A DNA stretch of 64,000 nucleotides from Flavobacteriaceae bacterium. Lineage in GTDB: Bacteria > Bacteroidota > Bacteroidia > Flavobacteriales > Flavobacteriaceae. The notes below the pieces were generated by a model, which made no database searches, was not told where the DNA came from, and saw only the letters and a program-made list of their open reading frames with translations. Each line of letters starts with the position of its first letter. The first letter of the stretch is position 1. This document shows, piece after piece, positions 37,250 to 45,657 of the stretch. Made by a program: the position numbers and the translations under genes. The stretch is from the NCBI GenBank assembly GCA_947464335.1, contig CANHWG010000003.1, positions 1-64,000 of the forward strand, given 5' to 3'.

Positions 37250-38189
37250 CATACGAATTCAGTTTGTCTATATGGAGAACTGTTTTATTTTGATTATCAC
37301 TTCTGTAAAACATGGGAGAAAATTTAGCTCCAAAAATAATTTCGTTAAATGAATATGATGTTCGCTTTACTACATTAGCACTATACATATCATCAAAAAC
37401 TTTTAAGAAAACTAATACCTCACCTTCTATTTTTTGATAATCTTCTTTTGTTAAACCATATAACGGACTGTTTTCATTGATAGGATGAACTAAAGTCCAA
37501 CTCAAATTTAATGCATTAATTTTGGATAATTCTAAATCAAGATTATAGAAAGTATTGGTCAATACTCCGTTAAAATCTATTTTCATTCCTAACGTAATTT
37601 TGACTTCACCATCACTCAAATTGGTATTCTTAAAAGGCGCCAATCTGAGCATTAAAGCAGTTCCGTCTTTATAAGGTGCAATTAGAGCATTTTCAGAAAA
37701 CTTAATATGCGCTTTGGGTTTGCTAAATCTACCATAAAATAAACCCGTTGCAATAGCAAAACTCAATAATCCGAACAAAGCTTCAACTGCAGCCACAAAA
37801 CTGGTCATAAACCCACTTGGACTTATATGCCCATACCCAACAGTAGTAAAGGTTTGAATACTAAAGAAAAACGCTTGACCAAATTTTTCAATAGAGGAAG
37901 ACGCTGTAACTCCGTTTAAATGTTCTACCCCGACAAGGTAATACAAACTGGCAAAAATAAAATTGACTAAAAAATAAAACAACGCAATGATTACTAAAAA
38001 CTTCCATCTCGGAATATTGAGCATCGTGTGATACCAACTTATGCTTTCAAAAAGACCTATTCCCGATTTTTTGACATTAGCGTTACCACTTTTAGTGATG
38101 AATCTACCTCCATAACTCGACGCATTGGTGCCAAAACCTGTATTGGCATCCGACTTTGCATTGCTGTTAACTTTTTTTAAAAAATCCAT
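37233..38189 (-). CDS. Inward-rectifier (Kir/KirBac-like) potassium channel
   Basis: Two TM segments flanking filter TFTTVGYGHISPSG; C-terminal Kir cytoplasmic domain (APYKDGTALMLRLAPFKNTNLSDGEVKITLGM). Confidence 0.88.
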   Translation of the reverse strand: MDFLKKVNSNAKSDANTGFGTNASSYGGRFITKSGNANVKKSGIGLFESISWYHTMLNIPRWKFLVIIALFYFLVNFIFASLYYLVGVEHLNGVTASSSIEKFGQAFFFSIQTFTTVGYGHISPSGFMTSFVAAVEALFGLLSFAIATGLFYGRFSKPKAHIKFSENALIAPYKDGTALMLRLAPFKNTNLSDGEVKITLGMKIDFNGVLTNTFYNLDLELSKINALNLSWTLVHPINENSPLYGLTKEDYQKIEGEVLVFLKVFDDMYSANVVKRTSYSFNEIIFGAKFSPMFYRSDNQNKTVLHIDKLNSYEKIKL

Positions 38190-38695
38190 CAGTTGTTTTT
38201 TATCAAATACTCCATAATAAAATCATCCATAACATAACTATTACCAATATCAATAATTTCTTCACCAACTAGAGTAAACCCTAGTTTTTCATAAAAAAAA
38301 CGGGAAGTATTATACTTATTCACATTCAAAAGTAAAGCATCTTGAAAATTTTGTTTTGCCTGATTTAGAATATAATCTATCAATAATTTCCCGGTTCCCT
38401 TTCCTTGTTGATTAGACAAAATATAAATCTTATGGATCTTTGTCTTTAAAGTTTGATTATAATTTAACTCATATGAAGCAAAACCAACTGGAGTTTCATT
38501 TTCTGTAGCTAAAATAAAATGATTCTTAAATTCATTGGCTTGCTTTTGTAATGACGAAACACTATAAATCATCTCCATCATATAGTCAAGCTGCTCCTTA
38601 CTTAGTATTGCTTTATAAGCAATAGGCCAAACTTCTTGAGCAATGGCTCTAATATTTATAAAATTTTTATCGGGATTTTCTACTATTGAAATCAT
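38189..38695 (-). CDS. GNAT family N-acetyltransferase
   Basis: IHKIYILSNQQGKGTGKLLIDYILNQAKQ; YNTSRFFYEKLGFTLVGEE. Confidence 0.9.
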   Translation of the reverse strand: MISIVENPDKNFINIRAIAQEVWPIAYKAILSKEQLDYMMEMIYSVSSLQKQANEFKNHFILATENETPVGFASYELNYNQTLKTKIHKIYILSNQQGKGTGKLLIDYILNQAKQNFQDALLLNVNKYNTSRFFYEKLGFTLVGEEIIDIGNSYVMDDFIMEYLIKNN

Positions 38696-39147
38696 TTATT
38701 AAATGCCGTTTCATATTTTTTTATCCAATCCGTTACAGAAACTCTTTTTGCTAATTCACTAATTAATTCAAAAGGAATATCATCCATCTTTTTAAATCGG
38801 ATACAACTTTTACCCATATCCAATTTAGTTTTACAATGTTTGGGATATTCAACTAAAAACCAGTTTAAAAGATTTTCATCTGCATAAATTCCCATATGAT
38901 ACAGAGCAATAAAATTCTTTTGCGAAGCCAAACTAATGAATGGCAGAGGTAATTTTGGGTCACAGTGATACCCTTTTGGATAAATAGAATGTGGTACTAC
39001 AAATCCTAACATCCCATAACACATCAGTTCTTCAAAACCTTCAGGTAGATTATTTTTAATAACTTCTCTAAGTTTAAGCATCGGTTTTTTTCTTTCTTCG
39101 GGAAGTTCTGATAAATAGTGTTCTGGAGTAAGCGCTTTAGATTGCAT
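38692..39147 (-). CDS. DUF1801-like protein
   Basis: MQSKALTPEHYLSELPEERKKPMLKLREVIKNNLPEGFEELMCYGMLGFVVPHSIYPKGYH; 4-nt overlap with the GNAT gene. Confidence 0.75.
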   Translation of the reverse strand: MQSKALTPEHYLSELPEERKKPMLKLREVIKNNLPEGFEELMCYGMLGFVVPHSIYPKGYHCDPKLPLPFISLASQKNFIALYHMGIYADENLLNWFLVEYPKHCKTKLDMGKSCIRFKKMDDIPFELISELAKRVSVTDWIKKYETAFNK

Positions 39148-39214
39148 CGATTTTTATTTAGTATCTCAAAAATAGAAATAATTTTAATAGATTTACGTTT
39201 TGATCATTTAACTA

Positions 39215-40279
39215 TTGCTTATGTCCAGAAATCCTTTAAGGAAAGACAAAACCTGTCTAAATTGCAATTACGTAGTTGAGAAAAGATTCTGCCCCAATTG
39301 TGGTCAAGAAAATACTGATACCCGAAAAACATTTCACCATTTATTTGTTCACTTTTTTGAAGATTTGACCCATTATGAGAATGCCTTTTGGAAAACCATC
39401 AAGAATTTAATTCTAAAACCTGCTTCACTAACCAAAGAATACCTTTCGGGCAAACGCCTTTCCTACTTAGCTCCAATACGATTATACATTTTCATTAGTT
39501 TTGTTACCTTCTTTATTATGAATGTTTTTCCAACAGATAAAGATGAATTGTTAGATATAAATCAAAACACTTCTGTGCAAATAACTGATAAAAATGGAAA
39601 AAAAATAGACAGCGTCATTTCTAAAAAAGCACTAAAAATGTCTGAATTATTAAAAGCTGAGGAAGAATCAAAAAGAAAAAATAATTTAAGCAATGAAGAG
39701 CAAAATGAAGGTTTTATAAATTTTGGGTATAAGAATTTAAAAGAATTAGATTCACTTCAAAAATTTGGTCCGGCAGAAGATAAATTAGGTGACTTTGAAT
39801 ACTATATCATAAAAAAAACGTTAGAAGTTAAAGCTAGATATAGTAAACCCGAAATGATGGAAAAATTTGCTGAGGGAATGATCCATAATTTCCCCAAAGC
39901 ATTGTTTATATATATGCCTTTGTTTGCTTTAATCTTATGGATTTTTCACGGTAAAAAACGCTGGTTCTATTTTGATCATGGTATATTTACCCTGCATTAC
40001 TTTTCTTTTTTATTACTTATTTCGCTGCTAATTTTCTTTTTCAATAAAATAATGAATTGTTTTGTCGATAATTCGGTAACTAACGTTATTCAGTTTTTTG
40101 GAAAAGGCATCTCTTATATTTGGATGTTTTATTATTTCTTTCCAGCACATCATCGCTTTTATGGTGAAACTAGAATGATATCATTTCTAAAAAGTGCAGC
40201 CATGTTTTGCATCAATATGGTTTTGATGACCATACTTCTACTAGTCTTAATTGTTTATACCTTTATTAATCTTCATTAA
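39215..40279 (+). CDS. DUF3667-like membrane protein
   Basis: Zinc ribbon CLNCNYVVEKRFCPNCGQENTDTRKTFHHLFVHFFEDLTHYENAFWKTIKNLILKPASLTKEYLSGKR; C-terminal TM helices. Confidence 0.82.
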   Translation: MLMSRNPLRKDKTCLNCNYVVEKRFCPNCGQENTDTRKTFHHLFVHFFEDLTHYENAFWKTIKNLILKPASLTKEYLSGKRLSYLAPIRLYIFISFVTFFIMNVFPTDKDELLDINQNTSVQITDKNGKKIDSVISKKALKMSELLKAEEESKRKNNLSNEEQNEGFINFGYKNLKELDSLQKFGPAEDKLGDFEYYIIKKTLEVKARYSKPEMMEKFAEGMIHNFPKALFIYMPLFALILWIFHGKKRWFYFDHGIFTLHYFSFLLLISLLIFFFNKIMNCFVDNSVTNVIQFFGKGISYIWMFYYFFPAHHRFYGETRMISFLKSAAMFCINMVLMTILLLVLIVYTFINLH

Positions 40280-40283
40280 TATC

Positions 40284-41321
40284 ATGAATCAAAAAATAAT
40301 CATCCTACTTCTTTCATCATTAGTATGTATAAGCTGCTCAAGTAAAAAACCTACTTTAAATTCTGAAGTTAAAAAAACCAATTCATCCGATTATTTTCAA
40401 TCCATTTCCTTAGAGCGTTTGCAAACTAATTTAACAGTAATAGCATCCGATGAAATGGAAGGTCGTAACACCGGAACAGAAGGCCAAAAAAAAGCGGGAA
40501 GATATATCATAGATTTTTACAAAAAAAATGGCGTTGGTTTTCCTAAAGGCGCTTCAAACTATTATCAATCAATTCCAGCTTCCTATCTGAATGCAAAATA
40601 TAATGAAAACCTAAAAGATTCCGAAAATATATGGGCTTTTATTGAAGGTTCAGAAAAGCCAGAAGAAATTGTAGTTGTTTCAGCTCATTATGATCATGTT
40701 GGTGTTAAAGCTGGAGAGGTATATAATGGCGCCGATGACGACGGCTCGGGAACAGTGGCTATTATGGAAATTGCTGCAGCATTTCAAAAAGCAAAAAATG
40801 AAGGTCAAGGTCCAAAACGTTCCATTCTAATACTTCATGTAACTGGAGAAGAGCACGGATTACATGGCTCTCGTTTTTATTCTGAAAATCCGTTATTTCC
40901 ATTGGCCAATACGGTTGCTGATATCAATATTGACATGATTGGACGCAGAGATAAATTCCATGAAGACACAAACAACTATGTTTATTTAATCGGTTCTGAT
41001 TATTTATCTAGCGATTTGTTCACTATTTGTGAAGAGGTTAATAAAAAATACGACTTACTCACATTAGATTATAAATACAACGACAAAAAAGATCCTAATC
41101 GTTTTTACTATCGTTCCGATCATTATAATTTTGCTAAAAACGGTATTCCATCGGTATTCCTTTTCAACGGAACGCATGAAGATTATCACAAAGCTACTGA
41201 TGAAGTAACTAAAATTGAGTTTGATGCCCTAACCAAAAGAACGCAATATGCCTTTGCCATTGCGTGGGAAATTGCTAATAGGAAAGACAAATTAATAGTA
41301 GATAAAACAGATGGTCGATAA
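40284..41321 (+). CDS. M28 family metallopeptidase (lipoprotein)
   Basis: Start MNQKIIILLLSSLVCISCSSKK; VSAHYDHVGVKAGEVYNGADDDGSGTVAIMEIA; VTGEEHGLHGSRFY; DINIDMIGR. Confidence 0.92.
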   Translation: MNQKIIILLLSSLVCISCSSKKPTLNSEVKKTNSSDYFQSISLERLQTNLTVIASDEMEGRNTGTEGQKKAGRYIIDFYKKNGVGFPKGASNYYQSIPASYLNAKYNENLKDSENIWAFIEGSEKPEEIVVVSAHYDHVGVKAGEVYNGADDDGSGTVAIMEIAAAFQKAKNEGQGPKRSILILHVTGEEHGLHGSRFYSENPLFPLANTVADINIDMIGRRDKFHEDTNNYVYLIGSDYLSSDLFTICEEVNKKYDLLTLDYKYNDKKDPNRFYYRSDHYNFAKNGIPSVFLFNGTHEDYHKATDEVTKIEFDALTKRTQYAFAIAWEIANRKDKLIVDKTDGR

Positions 41322-41337
41322 TTGATACAAACAAAAA

Positions 41338-41362
41338 AAGTCCTGAAATTTCAGGACTTTTT
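41338..41362 (+). terminator. Rho-independent terminator
   Basis: AAGTCCTGAAATTTCAGGACTTTTT. Confidence 0.8.
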
Positions 41363-41369
41363 AGTTAAG

Positions 41370-41444
41370 GGTGGCTGACCGGGTTCGAACCGGCGACCCT
41401 CGGCACCACAAACCAATACTCTAACCAGCTGAGCTACAACCACC
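41370..41444 (-). tRNA. tRNA-His (anticodon GTG)
   Basis: Reverse complement GGTGGTTGTAGCTCAGCTGGTTAGAGTATTGGTTTGTGGTGCCGAGGGTCGCCGGTTCGAACCCGGTCAGCCACC folds as cloverleaf; TTGTGGT anticodon loop; extra G-1 typical of tRNA-His. Confidence 0.95.
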
Positions 41445-41506
41445 ATTTTTAACGAGTGCAAATATAGTATAAATTCTATTCTACCTCCAAGAAAAAAATT
41501 AAAAAG

Positions 41507-42223
41507 TTACTTTAAATCACTTAAGCTATTGACGGCCAAATACCTTTCTACAGTGAATCCTTCAGCATATTCTACCCCAACTAATCTTCCAAAATCCTGA
41601 GAGCGATAATGAATACTTTCTAAGAAGTTTTTTGTAGCAATAGGCGTAATTGGTTCATTCGAGTTTTCTGAGTAAAACTGAGAACTATAGGCCAATATAG
41701 AAGTTGTTTTTGTATCAATAAACCCTGTAATATCAACTACAAAATCAGGCTCAATATTTTGCCATTGTAAATAATGATACACCACTTTTGGACGCCAAAC
41801 CTCTTGATTTTTACCCTCAAAATGAGTCTCTATTTTTCGTAAACCAGATAAAAAACAAGCATCTGAAACTAATTTACTTCCTTTGCTATGATCAATATGT
41901 CGGTCACGAATTGCATTGCAAAGCACAATTTCGGGTTGGTATTTTCGAATCATTTGAATGACTTTCAATTGATGTGCTTCATCGTTTACAAAAAAACCAT
42001 CGCGCATCTCTAAATTTTCTCTTACCGAAATACCTAAAATTTCTGAAGCTTTTTTTGATTCTAAATTTCTTATTTCAACCGAACCACGAGTGCCTAATTC
42101 GCCACGTGTCAAATCAATAATACCAACTTTTTTTCCCAAAGAAATTTCTTTAGCAATCGTGCCGCTACAACCTAATTCTACATCGTCTGGATGTGCTCCA
42201 AACGCTAATATATCTAATTTCAT
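41507..42223 (-). CDS. bshB1: Bacillithiol biosynthesis deacetylase BshB1
   Basis: MKLDILAFGAHPDDVELGCSGTIAKEISLGKKVGIIDLTRGELGTRGS; IVLCNAIRDRHIDHSKGSKLVSDACFLSGL. Confidence 0.92.
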   Translation of the reverse strand: MKLDILAFGAHPDDVELGCSGTIAKEISLGKKVGIIDLTRGELGTRGSVEIRNLESKKASEILGISVRENLEMRDGFFVNDEAHQLKVIQMIRKYQPEIVLCNAIRDRHIDHSKGSKLVSDACFLSGLRKIETHFEGKNQEVWRPKVVYHYLQWQNIEPDFVVDITGFIDTKTTSILAYSSQFYSENSNEPITPIATKNFLESIHYRSQDFGRLVGVEYAEGFTVERYLAVNSLSDLK

Positions 42224-42281
42224 CTAATTTAAATTTATTCTGTCAGTTCATCGTAATCACAGCTCGAGTCAAAAATACATT

Positions 42282-43346
42282 TTATTGAATAATATTTTTC
42301 ATCGTCATCGATTTATTGACGGTTTCTAAATATTCTGCTGACGGTATGCTATCTTTTGTAATGCCACAACCAATGAACAACTGAGATTTATCTCTTACAA
42401 TTTTCATACAACGCAAATTTACATACAAATCAGACTGAGCTGTTTTAAAAGAAACCAAATCGAGATTTAATTCACCTAAAAATCCTGAATAATATTCTCG
42501 GTTATACCCTTCATTCTCAATAATAAATTTTTTGGCCGATTCCTTAGGCAATCCACATACTGCCGAAGTTGGGTGCAAAACTGCAATAACATTTTTTAGT
42601 AGCTTTTTAGATTTTAAAACGGCTGAAATATCTGTTTTGATATGCCAAATAGTACCCGCTTTTAAAGAATAGGGGCTGGATATTGTAATTTCTTTAACCA
42701 AATTTTCCAAACTATCTACAATATAATCAGTAACCAACTGCTGCTCTTCTGTTTCTTTCTTTTGCCAAATAATGGTATTTGATTTCGTTGCCAATTGAGT
42801 TCCTGCCAATGCCACAGTCTTTAAAATAGTTCCATCGGTTTTCAGAAATTGTTCAGGTGTAGCTCCAATCCAAGTGCCAATTTTGGGATGAAAAAAATAA
42901 TAATTGAAAGCACTGGAGTAGTGTTGAATCATTTTTCTGAAGGTCGTTTCAACATCAAAATCGGGAATCGTGATTTCTTCTTTTCTAGATACAACAACTT
43001 TTTGAAATTCATTTTTTTGGATTGAATTTAATGCCTTTTCAACTAAATCTTCAAAAAAATCTTTTCCAATTGATTTATGATCAGTAGAAATTTTAGCATC
43101 AAAAAAATAGCTTTTTTTATCAACTGATTCAACATAAACATCGGAATGTTCTATTGGAATATAGGGCGTTTCATCTGCATCAAAAGGTGCAAAAACAAAA
43201 CCTTTTTCTTCAAAAGTTTCTAAAAAATAAAGATGATCATTTTTTTGAAATAGTCCAATAATTTTATCCGAATCAGGTTTACAAAATAACACATAAGGTA
43301 ATTTTTGCTCTTGATGAATTTTGACTTTTAGAAATAAATCGGTCAT
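42282..43346 (-). CDS. Isochorismate synthase / chorismate-binding protein
   Basis: FQKVVVSRKEEI; GTWIGATPEQFLKTDG; VALAGTQ; HPTSAVCGLPKESAKKFI; YYSGFLGE; LYVNLRCM. Confidence 0.9.
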   Translation of the reverse strand: MTDLFLKVKIHQEQKLPYVLFCKPDSDKIIGLFQKNDHLYFLETFEEKGFVFAPFDADETPYIPIEHSDVYVESVDKKSYFFDAKISTDHKSIGKDFFEDLVEKALNSIQKNEFQKVVVSRKEEITIPDFDVETTFRKMIQHYSSAFNYYFFHPKIGTWIGATPEQFLKTDGTILKTVALAGTQLATKSNTIIWQKKETEEQQLVTDYIVDSLENLVKEITISSPYSLKAGTIWHIKTDISAVLKSKKLLKNVIAVLHPTSAVCGLPKESAKKFIIENEGYNREYYSGFLGELNLDLVSFKTAQSDLYVNLRCMKIVRDKSQLFIGCGITKDSIPSAEYLETVNKSMTMKNIIQ

Positions 43347-43789
43347 CTTCTTCTAGGTAAAATCATGTTAGTTAACTTGCAAAGCGAAATTAATTTTCCT
43401 TCTTCATCGGTTATTTTCAACTCCCAAAGATGTAAACTTGCTCCTTTATGAATAATTTTGGCTGTACAAAAAACCGTTCCTTCCCGCTTACTTTTTAAAT
43501 GATTTGCCGAAATTTCAATACCACGCGCTTCTTGCTTTTCACTATTTATAAATAAAAAAGATGCTGCGCTTCCCACACTTTCAGCTAAAGCAACGGTTGC
43601 TCCTCCGTGAAGCAAACCCATCGGTTGATGAACTCTAGGATTTACAGGCATTTTGGCTGTTAAAAAATCTTCTCCTGCATCAATATATTCAATCTCTAAA
43701 GTGTTCATTAAGGTATTCTCACACCAGTTATTACATAGCTGGAGCATTTTTTCTTTATCAAATGTCATCGCTTTTTTTGTTTCGTTCAT
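43343..43789 (-). CDS. PaaI/MenI-like hotdog thioesterase
   Basis: VNPRVHQPMGLLHGGATVALAESVGSAASFLF; ISANHLKSKREGTVFCTAKIIHKG; 4-nt overlap with isochorismate synthase. Confidence 0.88.
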   Translation of the reverse strand: MNETKKAMTFDKEKMLQLCNNWCENTLMNTLEIEYIDAGEDFLTAKMPVNPRVHQPMGLLHGGATVALAESVGSAASFLFINSEKQEARGIEISANHLKSKREGTVFCTAKIIHKGASLHLWELKITDEEGKLISLCKLTNMILPRRR

Positions 43790-44020
43790 TTCGGCCTTAT
43801 GGCTTCGGGTGTAAAAATACTATTTATTTAGCAGAGGGAAAACAAATCAAGTTTACGTTTTAACAGTCATTTGCAATAAAACGTACTATTTAACGTTATT
43901 ATATTACATTTTTAAATTTTCAAATTAATACTTACATTTACCACCCGAGCCCATTTGGCCAATTCGATGCTTTAGCTTAATAGACAAAGCAATTGTACAA
44001 CATAAAAATTCCTATAGCTG

Positions 44021-45559
44021 ATGCGTAAACTTATATTTCTATTTTTTATTGGTGTATTTATTTCTCTAAGTTCATGCCGTCAAGACTTTGTTTTTGAACC
44101 AAGCACTGGCGATTTAAAATTTTCGAGAGATACCATTTATTTAGATACTGTTTTTGCCAATATTGGTTCTAGCACTTATACTTTAAAAGTTTACAATAAA
44201 AGCAGTAAGGACATCAAAATTCCAACCATTCAATTAGGCAAAGGGCAAGCTTCAAAATACAGAATGACTGTTGATGGAATGACCGGTGAAAACAACCGCG
44301 TTTTTCATGATGTAGAAGTGTTGGCAAAAGACAGTATGTATATTTTTATTGAAACTACAGCTGGAATTTCAGATGCTAACCCAACAGATTTTTTATATAC
44401 CGACCAAATTCAGTTTGATAGTGGTGCTAATTTTCAGAAAGTAGAATTAGTAACACTTATTCAAGATGCCTATTTTATTTTTCCCAACAAGACCAATGGG
44501 GTTATTGAACAAATTCCAATTGGATTTAATGAAGATGGAACTGTATTAGAAACCAATGGTAGAAACCTAAGCAATAACCATCCTGATAATGGAGATGAAT
44601 ACTTGTTTAAAACAGACAAACCCTATGTCGTCTATGGCTATGCCAGTGTACCTAATGGGGAAACATTAACTATTCCGGGCGGAGCAAGAGTTCATTTTCA
44701 TGCAGATTCCGGTTTAGTGATACAACAAGGTGGAAGTTTAAATATAACTGGTTCAACTTCAAGTACAACTGCTTTAGAGAATGAAGTCATCTTTGAAGGA
44801 GATCGTTTAGAACCTGGTTTTTCTGATGTTCCAGGGCAATGGGGAACGGTTTATCTAAGACAAGGAAGTGCAAGTCAAATAACTAATTTAACACTCAAAA
44901 ACGCTATAGTTGGGTTGCTCGTTGAAAATAATGCCGGATTAATGAATATTACAGATACTCAAATTTATGATTGTTCCAATTACGGAATCTTAACTTATAA
45001 TGGAACTATTAATGGGAAAAAAGTAGTTATCAATAATTGTGGACAATTTTGTCTGGCTGCTGCACTAGGTGGTGATTACAATTTCACCAACTGTACATTC
45101 AATAATAATTGGAGTAGTTCAAAGCAATTAGCTGTGTATGTCTCCGATTATCTTAAAGATGCAACACCGGAAATCTTGCCATTAGTTCAAGCTAATTTTA
45201 CGAATTGTATTATTTATGGCTCTAATAGCAATGAAATCATATTAGAAAAAAGAGGTCCTGAGTCAGATTTCAATAAATTATTTCAAAATTGTCTTGTGAA
45301 AATTAATGTTACACCAGGTTCTGCAAGTGTTGCAAATCCTTTTTTATATGATGCTATAAGATTAGAACAAAATGGAAATAAAATAAATAAAACTCCAAAT
45401 TTCTTTGATGTAAACAAAAACAATCTGATTATTGGAGAAGATTCTTTTGCCAAAGGAATGGGAATTGACGCCGGAATTCCTTTTGATATTCTAGGAAATC
45501 CTAGAGTTAGTCCATATGATGTAGGTGCTTATAACTTTATCATTTTTCCTGCAGATTAA
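44021..45559 (+). CDS. Lipoprotein with predicted right-handed beta-helix
   Basis: FISLSSC lipobox; GGARVHFHADSGLVIQQGGSLNITGSTSSTTALENEVIFEGDRLEPGFSDVPGQWGTVYLRQGS; ladder-like repeats. Confidence 0.75.
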   Translation: MRKLIFLFFIGVFISLSSCRQDFVFEPSTGDLKFSRDTIYLDTVFANIGSSTYTLKVYNKSSKDIKIPTIQLGKGQASKYRMTVDGMTGENNRVFHDVEVLAKDSMYIFIETTAGISDANPTDFLYTDQIQFDSGANFQKVELVTLIQDAYFIFPNKTNGVIEQIPIGFNEDGTVLETNGRNLSNNHPDNGDEYLFKTDKPYVVYGYASVPNGETLTIPGGARVHFHADSGLVIQQGGSLNITGSTSSTTALENEVIFEGDRLEPGFSDVPGQWGTVYLRQGSASQITNLTLKNAIVGLLVENNAGLMNITDTQIYDCSNYGILTYNGTINGKKVVINNCGQFCLAAALGGDYNFTNCTFNNNWSSSKQLAVYVSDYLKDATPEILPLVQANFTNCIIYGSNSNEIILEKRGPESDFNKLFQNCLVKINVTPGSASVANPFLYDAIRLEQNGNKINKTPNFFDVNKNNLIIGEDSFAKGMGIDAGIPFDILGNPRVSPYDVGAYNFIIFPAD

Positions 45560-45595
45560 TTTAAATTGCAGTTTTTAGGTTTCATTTATTTAACC

Positions 45596-45603
45596 TAAAT
45601 TTG
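45596..45603 (+). promoter_or_regulatory. Bacteroidota -7 box TAAATTTG upstream of purL
   Basis: TAnnTTTG about 55 nt upstream of the purL ATG. Confidence 0.45.
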
Positions 45604-45613
45604 CGACAATCTA

Positions 45614-45629
45614 CCTGTCGGCAGACAGG
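45614..45629. repeat. GC-rich palindrome CCTGTCGGCAGACAGG in the presumed purL 5' UTR
   Basis: Perfect CCTGTC/GACAGG arms; related to the other CCTG(T/C)C..GGCAGG palindromes in the window. Confidence 0.6.
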
Positions 45630-45657
45630 CAACAACACACACTAAAACTTCATTACA

